64,000 bases of DNA from an uncultured Schlesneria sp. GTDB lineage: Bacteria; Planctomycetota; Planctomycetia; Planctomycetales; Planctomycetaceae. Positions 55,478 through 64,000 of the stretch are shown piece by piece. The position numbers were made by a program, and so were the translations under genes. Each line of letters starts with the position of its first letter. The stretch's first letter is position 1. Where the stretch lies: positions 1 to 64,000 of the forward strand of contig CAIVEI010000032.1 of NCBI GenBank assembly GCA_903904835.1, written 5' to 3'. The notes under the pieces are model-generated. The model had not been told where the DNA came from and did no database searches. It saw only the letters and a list, made by a program, of their open reading frames with translations.

Positions 55478-56950
55478 TTATTTGGCTGCCGCGACGGGTG
55501 CGATGTATTTCAGAATCTGGTCACGTAGTGCATAGATCGCCACGAGCGTGATGGAGACAAACGCTATCCAGAGCAGGATATCGAGAATCAGCGGCGGGGT
55601 GATGCGCCGATCCAGCTTGCGATATCGGAAATAAATGGTTGACGCCGTAATGATCGGCAACGTTAATGCCTGGCCGAATCCGCCAACCACCACCATCCAT
55701 TTTGGCTCTTTAAACGCCAGAAACAGGCTGAGGGCAATCACAGGAATCGAAAGCGAGATCCAGTGAATCACGCGGCCTCGTTGATGGGGATCACGGTAGC
55801 GCACGATCCCGGCGAGATTGAAAAGGTCCGCTGCCAATCGGGCATTTCCCGCCGCTGACAGATAGAGTGTTTTGAACAGCACGGCACCTGCGCCAATCAA
55901 AAACGCGATTTGTGTCCAGCTTCCAAACGGACCGACAAACATTCCGGACAACGTCAGGATCATATCCTTACCCTGAGGTGCCAATCCTTGAGGATGCAGA
56001 ACCGTCGCCCCCATGAAAAAGAACGCAACGGTCGAAATCGTGAAGACCACCATGCTGACCCAGGCATCCAGATACATCACCCGAATCCAGCCGCGCGCTC
56101 GATGGACCCATTCCGGGCTGTTATCCATTATCCCCACATTGCGTGCATACCCTTTTTCCAGGCACCAATAGGGGTAGTAGAACAACTCGGATGCACCGAC
56201 TCCGGTGATTCCGAACACTCCGAAAGCGATGGCGAATTCACCGGCCGGCAAGCTGAACGTGAGCCCCTGAGCCACTTCATTCCACGGAATTGGAAATTTT
56301 GTTGCAGGTAACGCGAGAGCCGCGGTCACGGTGACCAATGTCAGGCCAACAACGAGAACCGTGGTGACGGATTCGATTCGTCGGTAGCTGCCACTCCACA
56401 AAAGCAGGATCGCCGTCAGGCATGTCAGCACGGCCCAGGGATAATCGGGCCGTTCCTTTAAAATCTCGGCCAGTTGTGGAACGGCGTCGATAAAGCAATT
56501 CGCAACGGAAGGGCTGAAATTGGGGAAGGCGAGATTCAGCGATTGTCCGACGGTTCCCGTCATTGCACCAAGCTGAAAGATCGTGGTGCACATCATCACG
56601 AACCACCACCAGCAGATCCAGTTGGCACCAAGCCGAGGGCCACCAAGTTCGTTTAGCGCTCCCAGCGTCGGCTTGCCAGATGAGATCGCATAACGACCTA
56701 GTTCCGTTTGAACGAAGACTTTGATCACGCAACTGAACAGGATCAGCCACAGAAAGACGAATCCGGTTTTGGCGCCTAATGCTGTTGTGAGCAGAAGCTC
56801 GCCCGAACCCACGATCGTGCCGGCGAGAATAATTCCAGGGCCAATTTTGCGTAATGCCGTCCACAACGATATTGGCGGCTCTTGAACCGCTTCGGGTGGC
56901 AAGGCGTACGGATCATACTCCGTGTCTTCATTCATTTCAGCGTCTTTCAT
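55478..56950 (-). CDS. Nramp-related membrane transporter lacking canonical metal motifs
   Basis: 490 residues, about 11 membrane helices. The N-terminal helix GPGIILAGTIVGSGELLLTTALG aligns with Nramp TM1, but the usual DPGN metal motif is replaced by GTIVGSGE. The TM6 region reads GVFGITGVGASELFYYPYWC, where true Nramps have an MPH motif. It belongs to a Nramp-like clade common in Planctomycetes and Actinobacteria, whose substrate is not established. Classic Mn2+/Fe2+ transport should not be assumed. ATG 56950 or 56935. Confidence 0.85.
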   Translation of the reverse strand: MKDAEMNEDTEYDPYALPPEAVQEPPISLWTALRKIGPGIILAGTIVGSGELLLTTALGAKTGFVFLWLILFSCVIKVFVQTELGRYAISSGKPTLGALNELGGPRLGANWICWWWFVMMCTTIFQLGAMTGTVGQSLNLAFPNFSPSVANCFIDAVPQLAEILKERPDYPWAVLTCLTAILLLWSGSYRRIESVTTVLVVGLTLVTVTAALALPATKFPIPWNEVAQGLTFSLPAGEFAIAFGVFGITGVGASELFYYPYWCLEKGYARNVGIMDNSPEWVHRARGWIRVMYLDAWVSMVVFTISTVAFFFMGATVLHPQGLAPQGKDMILTLSGMFVGPFGSWTQIAFLIGAGAVLFKTLYLSAAGNARLAADLFNLAGIVRYRDPHQRGRVIHWISLSIPVIALSLFLAFKEPKWMVVVGGFGQALTLPIITASTIYFRYRKLDRRITPPLILDILLWIAFVSITLVAIYALRDQILKYIAPVAAAK

Positions 56951-57116
56951 CCGGCTGCTTTAAAGAAATGGCCCTGCATTCTCCGGCCTTACGCCGACAA
57001 AGCAAGCGCACGAACGAATTGCCTTGTTTTCGTAGCATGGGCTTCAGCTCGTGCTACAACAAATAAAATATAGTGGCGCACGAAAAAGCCCTTGCCACGG
57101 CTTGCGACTCGCCCGG

Positions 57117-58487
57117 TCAGGCCATGACCCCGGTGACAATCCGTCCCGCAGAGACGGGAAGTGGACGATTGAGTTTGTCACGAAGTTCCGTCTGCGGGTC
57201 GATCCCCATCAGTGCAAAAATCGTTGCCATCAGATCATCGAGCTGCACAGGGTCTTTATCGGGATATGCCGCCTGTTTGTCTGACGAGCCGTAAACGAAG
57301 CCTCGTTTAACTCCGCCTCCCGCCAAGAGGACGGTATAGCACTGCGGCCAATGGTCGCGGCTGATGTTGTCGTTTAGCCGCGGTGTCCGGCCGAATTCAC
57401 CCATCCAGACGATGAGCGTGTCGTCGAACAGGCCTCGTTCCTTCAAGTCGGTAATCAGGGTCGGTAACGTCTGATCGGTCAGCGGCAACTGATATTCGGA
57501 AAGGATGGGGTACATCCGCGTATTGTCAAAACCATGGGTATCCCAGCCTCCCTCATTACGCCGTCCGCCAATAGTGTTGGAAAAATAAACGTTGACAAAT
57601 TTCACTCCTGATTCGACCAGCCGTCTTGCCAGCAGACAACTTTGTCCGTAGGTTGTGCGGCCGTATTTGTCTCGAACCGATTGCGGTTCTGCAGCCAAAT
57701 TGAATGCATCGCGAACTTTAGAGGAATTGAGCATTCCCAAAGTCTTTTCGTAGTACGCATCCAGACCACGTGCGGCTGGCGATTGCGCAAGCTGATTAAC
57801 CTGGCGATTAATGAGTTGCTGAATCTCGCGCCGGTCGTGCAACCGTTCGGCCGTCAACCCGCTGGGCAGGCTCAATTCCGGTAATGAGAAGCGACGGTCA
57901 TTGGGATCTGATGCAACGAGTAGCGGATCGTGGCCTTTTCCCAGGAAGCTGGCATGCTGGCCTGGCGTGATTTCGCCGTCTCGCATAACATGAGGAAACG
58001 CCACGAAAGTCGGCATTCCGTTTGTGTTCGGTGCCAGTTGATCAACAACAGATCCGTAGGCGGGAAACAAGTCTTGCGAATCGCGAAGACGAATATCATC
58101 CAGCGGCGGTGCGTGGCCTGTCAGTGCGTAATACGCAGCCGGATTATGATTTTTCATCGTGTGATGGACGGTCCGAATGAGTGTGACGTCATTCATGACA
58201 AGGGCGGTCTTCGGCAATTGATCGCAAATCTGGATTCCCGGGGCCGATGTTTCGATCACGCCGTAATGACTTCGCACACCCGCCGGCGCATTCGGTTTGG
58301 GATCGAAGGTGTCGAGGTGACTCGGTCCGCCAAACTGATAGAGGAAGATTACCGACTTGGCTCGACCGGGCTTTGCCTCAGTCCTTTCCGCTGCGCGCAT
58401 CAACTTGGGCAACGTTAAACCCAGCAGCCCCGTTCCACCGATCTGAATCGCCTTACGTCGTGGGATTAAACCCGATTCATTCCACAT
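57117..58487 (-). CDS. DUF1501 exported protein
   Basis: 456 residues from ATG 58487, with GGAGGT upstream. A Tat-like signal (PRRKAIQIGGTGLLGL) is followed by the DUF1501 body: VIFLYQFGGPSHLDTFDPKP, HHTMKNHNPAAYYALTGH, GWDTHGFDN and WMGEFGRTPRLNDN, the metal-binding motifs of the alkaline phosphatase/sulfatase-like fold. DUF1501 proteins almost always pair with DUF1549/DUF1553 proteins in planctomycetes, as here (gap 34 bp). Function not established; hydrolysis of sulfate or phosphate esters in polysaccharide breakdown is one idea (inference). Confidence 0.93.
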   Translation of the reverse strand: MWNESGLIPRRKAIQIGGTGLLGLTLPKLMRAAERTEAKPGRAKSVIFLYQFGGPSHLDTFDPKPNAPAGVRSHYGVIETSAPGIQICDQLPKTALVMNDVTLIRTVHHTMKNHNPAAYYALTGHAPPLDDIRLRDSQDLFPAYGSVVDQLAPNTNGMPTFVAFPHVMRDGEITPGQHASFLGKGHDPLLVASDPNDRRFSLPELSLPSGLTAERLHDRREIQQLINRQVNQLAQSPAARGLDAYYEKTLGMLNSSKVRDAFNLAAEPQSVRDKYGRTTYGQSCLLARRLVESGVKFVNVYFSNTIGGRRNEGGWDTHGFDNTRMYPILSEYQLPLTDQTLPTLITDLKERGLFDDTLIVWMGEFGRTPRLNDNISRDHWPQCYTVLLAGGGVKRGFVYGSSDKQAAYPDKDPVQLDDLMATIFALMGIDPQTELRDKLNRPLPVSAGRIVTGVMA

Positions 58488-58521
58488 GATGATTAACCTC
58501 CACCGGTACCTTGGGCTCGCC

Positions 58522-60816
58522 CTATCGACGCAGCAGAAACTCGTTCGAATTAAACAATCCCCAGGCGATGTCTTCGATCGCCTGGCGACGATCTTTTGAT
58601 TTTTCGAGAAACTGAACCGTTGCCGATAATTCATCCTGATTCGGAGATCGCGAGATTGTCATCCAGTAAAGTTCGGTGACAATCTCGGCCGGTGTCTTTT
58701 GGGATGTCGCCAAAGAAGCGAGAGAGTTCCCATTAGTCGTTAACATCCGATTGATCAACGAACCACTAACCAGTTGAAAAGTCTGGCCGAGCGTTGTCTC
58801 GTCCGATCGTTCACAATCGCACGATTGCAGTCGCGGCGGCTTGCCAAACAATTTCAAGAATCGATCCGCTTCACTTTGCGCGTTATTCCGCTCGCGACTT
58901 GATGGGACACCGGGCAATTGGGCCGCACGGCGACCGGTTGGGTAGCCGGCAAAGTCGAGTGGAACACCAAGAACCTGGCTCGTCGCGTCGAGTAATTGCT
59001 CGGCCGAATGTCGCCGAACGAACGCGTGACTGAAATTCGATTCATCGTCGCGGTTAGTTTCGTTAACGCTGGAAGAAAGCTGGTAAGTGCGCGAGTTCAA
59101 GATCACACGCAACAGTTTGCGTAAATTGAACCGGTCGTCGTTCTGACTCGCCGATGATGTGGCATCACTTGTTCCATTAACAAGGTGATTCGCGATCGCG
59201 TTCAGCAATGCGGGATTGGACGGGGGGTTCGTTGCACGGAAGTCGTCGATCGGATCAACGATCCCACGGCCCATGACTTGTTGCCATGTTCGATTGGCGA
59301 GCATCTGCGCGAATCGGTCGTTATGGGGATCTGTCAACCAGGCTGCCAGTCCCGTTAAGGGATCTTGTTGCGGTTCAAGTCCCTTCGTATCACCCAGGAA
59401 CTTTGCTGAGCGAGTCTTGTCTATTCGTGGATCTTTGGCTTCGCCCGAATCCTTCAGAAAGACAATCTGTTCGCCGTCGAATTCGTGCGAGTCGTTGGAG
59501 TCACGGCGGCGGTTTTCGATAATCTTGTAATCGACACGAGAAAAAACGCTACCCCAACTGTAATAGTCGTCTTGCGTCCAGCGATCAAAGGGGTGGTTGT
59601 GGCACTTGGAACATTGCAACCTGACTCCCAGGAACAATTGGCCAATTGCTTCTGAGCGTTCAAATGGAGTGCGCAAAGCCCGATAGAAGTTTGCTGGCGG
59701 CACTTCATACGTACTCCCTCGCCCGGCGACGACTTCTCGAACCAGTTGGTCAAGCGGTTTATGCGTGGAGAAGGCGTCCCGCAACCAACCATGAAAGTTT
59801 TCGACCCCTTTTCGGTCGAGTGTCTTTTCTTCAACTCGAAGCAGGTCCGACCATTTCATCGCCCACCAATCAGCGAATTCGGGCCGTTCGAGCAGAGAAT
59901 TGATTAATGCTAAACGCTTGCCTGTCGAGGGATCGTTAACGAATTGCCTGGCTTCGTCCGCAGTCGGAGGAAGCCCCAATAAGTCGAAAGTCACCCGCCG
60001 GATGAACGTTGCGTCGTCGCAAACAGGCGATGGGTTAACATTGATTTTTCGCAGTTTCGAAAAGACGAATTCGTCGACAAAATTGGCTGGCTCGGGTGCA
60101 GACCAGACAAAGTTGGGGCGTTGTGGAACAAATGCAATTCTGACTGCAACCTGTTGCTGCAGGTAACGGACGATCACGGTAATTTCACCGGCGGAGTGTC
60201 CAGTGACCAGTCCATCATGTGAAACAACAGCAATTGGTTGTGAGACCTCGTAAACGGCAAGCGACGTGACATCTCGCGACGAACCATCCGAAAAATCGGC
60301 GGTTGCCGTGATTTGATGTCGCCAGTCGGATGAACCAGAAGTTGCTTCTTCCGTCAGAAAAACTTCGTCCGGGGTGACTCGTAAGCGGACCAACTGGCGA
60401 GCATCCGGTCTGTCGTCAGGCATTCCTGAAGAAATCCATTCCCGAAGAAGGTGGTATTCATAGGAATCGACCGAGAAACGCTTGCCCCCTTCGTGAGCCA
60501 TCCGCATCGAAGGTTTGAGTAACAAAAGACTTTGATCTGGATCGTTCGAATTGGATCGTCGTCCGTAAAGATCGCGAGTCAGAACTGCAAAGTCGGCAGT
60601 TGGATCTTGTCCTCGCAGTGAGATCTGAAATCCCCCTTTGCCCCGTGCGTTTCCATGACACGTACCAAGGTTACAACCCGACTTCGACAGGACCGCCATG
60701 ACATCGTTACGAAACGAAATCTCTGCAGCGGTCATGGAGCTTTGGAAAATGAAATTCCAGGCCACGATCGTGCCGAGAAATGCCAGACGAAATTTCAAGA
60801 GAAAGTCCAAAAACAA
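58522..60816 (-). CDS. DUF1549/DUF1553 exported protein with N-terminal cytochrome-like motif and Ig-like domain
   Basis: 764 residues. A signal peptide (FLGTIVAWNFIFQSSMTAAE) leads to a cysteine-rich start (SKSGCNLGTCHGNARGKGGF), a CxxxxCH pattern reminiscent of haem c sites in planctomycete cytochromes but one or two residues longer than CxxCH. A Big-2/Ig-like segment (about 140-215) follows, then DUF1549 (LRKINVNPSPVCDDATFIRR, FDLLGLPPTADEARQF, WAMKWSDLLRVEEKT) and DUF1553 (LTGLAAWLTDPHNDRFAQML through RRHSAEQLLDATSQVLGVPL). It is operonic with the DUF1501 gene. The start is a TTG at 60816 with weak support. Confidence 0.9.
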   Translation of the reverse strand: MFLDFLLKFRLAFLGTIVAWNFIFQSSMTAAEISFRNDVMAVLSKSGCNLGTCHGNARGKGGFQISLRGQDPTADFAVLTRDLYGRRSNSNDPDQSLLLLKPSMRMAHEGGKRFSVDSYEYHLLREWISSGMPDDRPDARQLVRLRVTPDEVFLTEEATSGSSDWRHQITATADFSDGSSRDVTSLAVYEVSQPIAVVSHDGLVTGHSAGEITVIVRYLQQQVAVRIAFVPQRPNFVWSAPEPANFVDEFVFSKLRKINVNPSPVCDDATFIRRVTFDLLGLPPTADEARQFVNDPSTGKRLALINSLLERPEFADWWAMKWSDLLRVEEKTLDRKGVENFHGWLRDAFSTHKPLDQLVREVVAGRGSTYEVPPANFYRALRTPFERSEAIGQLFLGVRLQCSKCHNHPFDRWTQDDYYSWGSVFSRVDYKIIENRRRDSNDSHEFDGEQIVFLKDSGEAKDPRIDKTRSAKFLGDTKGLEPQQDPLTGLAAWLTDPHNDRFAQMLANRTWQQVMGRGIVDPIDDFRATNPPSNPALLNAIANHLVNGTSDATSSASQNDDRFNLRKLLRVILNSRTYQLSSSVNETNRDDESNFSHAFVRRHSAEQLLDATSQVLGVPLDFAGYPTGRRAAQLPGVPSSRERNNAQSEADRFLKLFGKPPRLQSCDCERSDETTLGQTFQLVSGSLINRMLTTNGNSLASLATSQKTPAEIVTELYWMTISRSPNQDELSATVQFLEKSKDRRQAIEDIAWGLFNSNEFLLRR

Positions 60817-60922
60817 TTACCTGTTCCCGAGTTACGATCTGCTTAACAGTTCAGTATTGTATTCAGGGTGAGAACCTGCTGAAAGCCTGGATCAGACAAC
60901 TCGCATATGATCCGACCAAAAG

Positions 60923-61987
60923 TTGTCGATCCGTTGTATGATTTCGGAAAATTCGAATGTAGGGAGTGCAACTGTGATTGCCCGTTTTCCAGATGTAATC
61001 AGTCGGGGCGAGCATTTATTTCCCGGCAGAATCAGAGTATTTCGACGGCAGTGCGCAGCGTTGGTGGTATGCCGCATGATTTTTCCGATCGTGATTGGCC
61101 TGCAACTTTCCACGTCGATCAATGCCGCTGACAAGGTGTCACGCGAATTGGGGTTCACTTTACAGGCACAGAAACAATTCTTGCGACTGCCTCCCGGGTT
61201 CGGTCTTGCTGCATGCTCAGCCGTCGCCGTCAATAAAAAGGGTGAGATTTACCTCTTTCATCGCGGACCAAGACCGATCCTGTGCTTTGATTCCGACGGA
61301 AAATTCCTGCGAGCCTGGGGTGATGAACTGATCAAGACGGCACATGGTCTCAGGGTCGACCGCGACGATAATGTCTGGGTTACTGATGTCGGAAGCAGCC
61401 GCGTTTACAAATTTGATTCCAATGGCAAGCCGCTGCTCTCGTTGGGTACAGGCGTCGCCGGTACCGGAAATGATCAGTTTGACGAACCAACCGACATTGC
61501 TTTCGGTCCAAAAGACGAGGTTTATATCTCAGATGGGTACGGCAACAGTCGCGTAATGAAATTCAATCAGGAAGGGACATACATTTCCTCTTGGGGAACG
61601 CCCGGAGTGGAAAAGGGGCAATTTCATTTGCCTCATTCCATCATCGTTGACGGTGACGGTCGGGTATTGGTTGGTGATCGCGAAAACAATCGAATTCAGG
61701 TCTTCGACGGCGATGGAAAATGGCAGGCAACATGGAAAGGATTTGCGCCTTACGGGATGGCGATCGATGGCGACGGCAGGCTTTTTGTCGCTGATAGTCG
61801 CGCCGGTCAGGTGTTGCTTTTAGATGACCATGGAAAGGTGAAAAAACGCTGGGGTCGACAAGGCGAAGGAGTTGGCCAATTTCAATCGCCGCATATGCTC
61901 GCCTTTGACGCAGACGGAAACCTGTTTGTCGCGGAAGTCGACGGGAAGCGACTACAAAAATTCACTCGCAAACTGACGAAGCCTTGA
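60923..61987 (+). CDS. Secreted NHL-repeat beta-propeller protein
   Basis: Up to 354 residues; the true start may be ATG 61076, which gives a compact signal peptide (MIFPIVIGLQLSTSINAAD). The mature part is NHL repeats with the usual YLFHRGPRP / FDSDGKFLRAWG rhythm: VDRDDNVWVTDVGSSRVYKF, FGPKDEVYISDGYGNSRVMKF, VDGDGRVLVGDRENNRIQVF and FDADGNLFVAEVDGKRLQKF. This gives a six-bladed propeller. Such proteins bind ligands or act as lyases such as PAL; no catalytic residues stand out. It lies divergent from the DUF1549/1553 gene, converges on the next gene. Confidence 0.88.
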   Translation: MSIRCMISENSNVGSATVIARFPDVISRGEHLFPGRIRVFRRQCAALVVCRMIFPIVIGLQLSTSINAADKVSRELGFTLQAQKQFLRLPPGFGLAACSAVAVNKKGEIYLFHRGPRPILCFDSDGKFLRAWGDELIKTAHGLRVDRDDNVWVTDVGSSRVYKFDSNGKPLLSLGTGVAGTGNDQFDEPTDIAFGPKDEVYISDGYGNSRVMKFNQEGTYISSWGTPGVEKGQFHLPHSIIVDGDGRVLVGDRENNRIQVFDGDGKWQATWKGFAPYGMAIDGDGRLFVADSRAGQVLLLDDHGKVKKRWGRQGEGVGQFQSPHMLAFDADGNLFVAEVDGKRLQKFTRKLTKP

Positions 61988-62039
61988 AGAATAGATCCTC
62001 ATATGAGGCTTATCGGTCATATCAGTCCTATTTCAGCGA

Positions 62040-63998
62040 TCAGCTTTTCGTTCGCCCACTTTTCGTCGTTGGTCGTTCCCGGACCTTCTTGTCGGGCGTC
62101 ATGTTCCGATCAAGATATTTCTTCATCTGCGTTGACCAATAGTTCGCGTTATCAGAGACAACCTGCTGGAATTCGGCGTACGTGTCTGCGGTGACTCGAA
62201 TCGCGCAATTCGACATTTCGTCTGTCGATTCTTCCCCGAAATAGACCGTCTTGGGTGGTGAACTGGGGTTGGCGGCGTTCTTTGAAGAATTGTCGTAAAC
62301 GACCTCGATCTGAATCTTCGAACCAATTGGGAGTCGAACCACAGGATTGAAGACGTACGAGTCCTGCCAGTTGAAGTCCCATTCTTCGATTTTGATCAAG
62401 GGGACTTCCTGGCCGGAAGGAAGCAGGCCTCGTACCTTGTAGCTCTTGCCTAACAGATGCATGTGAGGACGGATTTCCATCAGCAGAAGGTTTGACGGAA
62501 TTGTGTATTCGCCGTTGAAAGTGACATTGTCGGCACCTGCCGGGATCACCAAATCGACGTTCCCGATCACAAGATCGGCAATCAATTGTTGAGCATCTGG
62601 TGGTGCGAAATAGATCCCAATTTCGGTCTGGTCGAATTCTGGTTTGCCTGAAGGATGATAGTGAATCTGGAAGACTGCATCGCCACCTTTCGGCATTAGT
62701 CGCCCCGTTCCTTTCGGAAAGAAATGGGGCGTGGCCCCAGGATTCCATCCACCGAGATATGCGGCGGATGAAAGACCATTTCCACCGAACCGAGTATAGC
62801 CTTCCGTGGGATCGGCCTCGTCCAGCAATCGGGCTTCGCCAGTATTGTCGAGAAACATATGAGCATGATGGACAATCTTGGGGTTTCCTGGATGGACTTC
62901 GATGGCCTTGATCAAACGGTCCTGGGTCATTCCGGTCGGAATCACAAAATGTTTGTAGAGATCGACACCGTCGGCATAAAGTGCGAATTTGCGGGGCATT
63001 CTTACGATCATGTCCGGCTTACCCAACTGCCAACCAGAGGGAAACTTTGGCTGGGGCGGCAGATCGGCAACTTCACCTTCCGGAGCACCCGTTTCGGACC
63101 AGAGCCTCAGCAATGAAATTTGAGTTTCAGACAATCGGCGCTCGTTGGAAAAATGTCCATAATCGGGCGAAGGTTTCCAGGGTGGCATCAGCCGTGACGA
63201 AACGACCTCGGCAATCTGTTTAGCGCGTTTTGAAACCTGCTCGTAATTCGTCAGAGCGAACGGTGCGACCTCTCCATCGCGGTGACAGGCCGTGCAATTC
63301 GAGAAGATAATCGGGGCGATGTCTCGATTGAATGTGACTTCTCCGTCTGTCTCACCCGAGCCAGGCCCCTCCATTAAACACCCCACTGCTTGTGTGCGAG
63401 TGACTGCCAGTCGGTGACCGCTAGCGGCTGCGTGCATGGCATCCGCCAGATAGGTTTTCTTCGCGGTACTTTTTTTTCCGAGTCGCTCGCTCGAATCATC
63501 AATCAAACCACGATAAATCTGCTTTCCTTCCCGATCAAAGACGAAAGCCTCGGGTGAGTGTGTCGCACCGGTCAATTCTCGCAACGAAGTTCCGGCATCC
63601 AGGATCATCGGAAATTTCAGTCGGAATTGTGTTTGATGTACCAGAGCCTTTTGACGTGTCACCGTTCGATCTGAAATGACACCGAACAATTCGATCCCTT
63701 GCTTCTGATAGAGTGCCGCCAACTTGTTTAATCGGGGAATTGCTTCGTTACACATCGGACATTCCGTCGACAGAAAGACCAGTGCCGCTCCTCGACTTTC
63801 GGGCGTGTCCATGAGCACATACTGTCGACCGTTCAGGTCGATGATCCGAAACTGTTTTGGCAAGGATATCGTGTCGGTTGAATCGATTCCGATCTTCGGC
63901 TTTTCGTTGCCGCAAAGACCCGTGACCACGGCAGCAGTCGACAGACCGAGTGCCAGCCAGCCGATTAACACGCTGCGGCTCACATTCAATTGATTCAT
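62040..63998 (-). CDS. Fusion: redoxin + cytochrome c + copper type II ascorbate-dependent monooxygenase-like
   Basis: 652 residues, complete (ATG 63998 lies just inside the window). A signal peptide precedes a redoxin domain (about 40-200) with STECPMCNEA (Cys80, Cys83). A cytochrome c-like haem site FSNCTACHRDG (Cys235, Cys238, His239) follows. The C-terminal part (about 320-650) resembles PHM/DBM-type copper monooxygenases: KIVHHAHMF (His377, His378, His380), FQIHYHPSG (His446, His448), EIRPHMHLLG (His512, His514), and Met595 in TDEMSNC, close to the known CuM ligand pattern. An electron path from redoxin through haem to copper is easy to imagine (inference). Similar fusions occur in other Planctomycetes and Acidobacteria, to my recollection. 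Confidence 0.85.
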   Translation of the reverse strand: MNQLNVSRSVLIGWLALGLSTAAVVTGLCGNEKPKIGIDSTDTISLPKQFRIIDLNGRQYVLMDTPESRGAALVFLSTECPMCNEAIPRLNKLAALYQKQGIELFGVISDRTVTRQKALVHQTQFRLKFPMILDAGTSLRELTGATHSPEAFVFDREGKQIYRGLIDDSSERLGKKSTAKKTYLADAMHAAASGHRLAVTRTQAVGCLMEGPGSGETDGEVTFNRDIAPIIFSNCTACHRDGEVAPFALTNYEQVSKRAKQIAEVVSSRLMPPWKPSPDYGHFSNERRLSETQISLLRLWSETGAPEGEVADLPPQPKFPSGWQLGKPDMIVRMPRKFALYADGVDLYKHFVIPTGMTQDRLIKAIEVHPGNPKIVHHAHMFLDNTGEARLLDEADPTEGYTRFGGNGLSSAAYLGGWNPGATPHFFPKGTGRLMPKGGDAVFQIHYHPSGKPEFDQTEIGIYFAPPDAQQLIADLVIGNVDLVIPAGADNVTFNGEYTIPSNLLLMEIRPHMHLLGKSYKVRGLLPSGQEVPLIKIEEWDFNWQDSYVFNPVVRLPIGSKIQIEVVYDNSSKNAANPSSPPKTVYFGEESTDEMSNCAIRVTADTYAEFQQVVSDNANYWSTQMKKYLDRNMTPDKKVRERPTTKSGRTKS

Positions 63999-64000
63999 GA

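Overview
The window looks like chromosomal DNA from a planctomycete, probably a Planctomycetales member related to Schlesneria, Planctopirus or Gimesia (lineage inferred from gene content, not from a marker tree). The case rests on families expanded in that phylum: two DUF1559 prepilin-like proteins, a DUF1549/DUF1553 + DUF1501 pair, tandem TPR/FG-GAP/ASPIC-UnbV proteins, a PEP-CTERM protein, a BMC shell protein, many large secreted or lipid-anchored proteins, and intergenic palindromes such as the one that reads LARRASEG when translated.

Layout. 1-1.2 kb: the 3' end of an AAA-ATPase/primase-type gene, then a repeat-rich gap. 1.2-7 kb (minus): a LysM membrane protein, two secreted thiol-disulfide proteins in an apparent operon, and a Tat-exported sugar isomerase/epimerase-like protein. 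7-16.4 kb: a giant FtsX-type permease (plus), an HD phosphohydrolase, a SUI1/eIF1-like factor and class II fumarase (minus), then a TolC-like lipoprotein (plus). 16.4-22.7 kb: a gap with a decayed gene, a DUF937-like protein, a BON-MscS channel, an FG-GAP protein, the initiator tRNA with its terminator, and a YHS-like lipoprotein. 23-28.9 kb: a large TPR protein, then a cobalamin riboswitch followed by a DUF1559 protein, an overlapping zinc-ribbon-like small protein and a DUF6580 membrane protein. 29-38 kb: an RluA-type pseudouridine synthase, a second DUF1559 gene and two paralogous ASPIC/UnbV giants separated by a small lipoprotein.

38-46.8 kb: a double ABC ATPase without permeases, a nucleotidyltransferase with a small translationally coupled partner, and a degraded mosaic region. 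The mosaic holds an MFS gene that has lost its middle, a GC-rich gene remnant and repeated peptide and nucleotide fragments. PEP-CTERM, sterol-desaturase-like and GH30-like genes are embedded in or next to it. 46.9-50.4 kb (minus): a DUF2071 protein, two small or unknown proteins and a lone tandem-domain BMC shell protein. 50.9-55.5 kb (plus): a three-gene run of secreted proteins (VWA, Hint, coiled coil). 55.5-64 kb: an Nramp-related transporter lacking the usual metal motifs, the DUF1549/1553-DUF1501 pair, an NHL-repeat protein and a redoxin-cytochrome c-copper monooxygenase-like fusion.

The candidates I rate most worth pursuing are the B12-riboswitch operon at 26.3-28.9 kb, the VWA-Hint-coiled-coil operon at 50.9-55.5 kb, the lone BMC tandem gene with a possible internal start, and the mosaic region at 41.4-45.5 kb. 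All functional assignments come from reading motifs by eye; no database search was possible.
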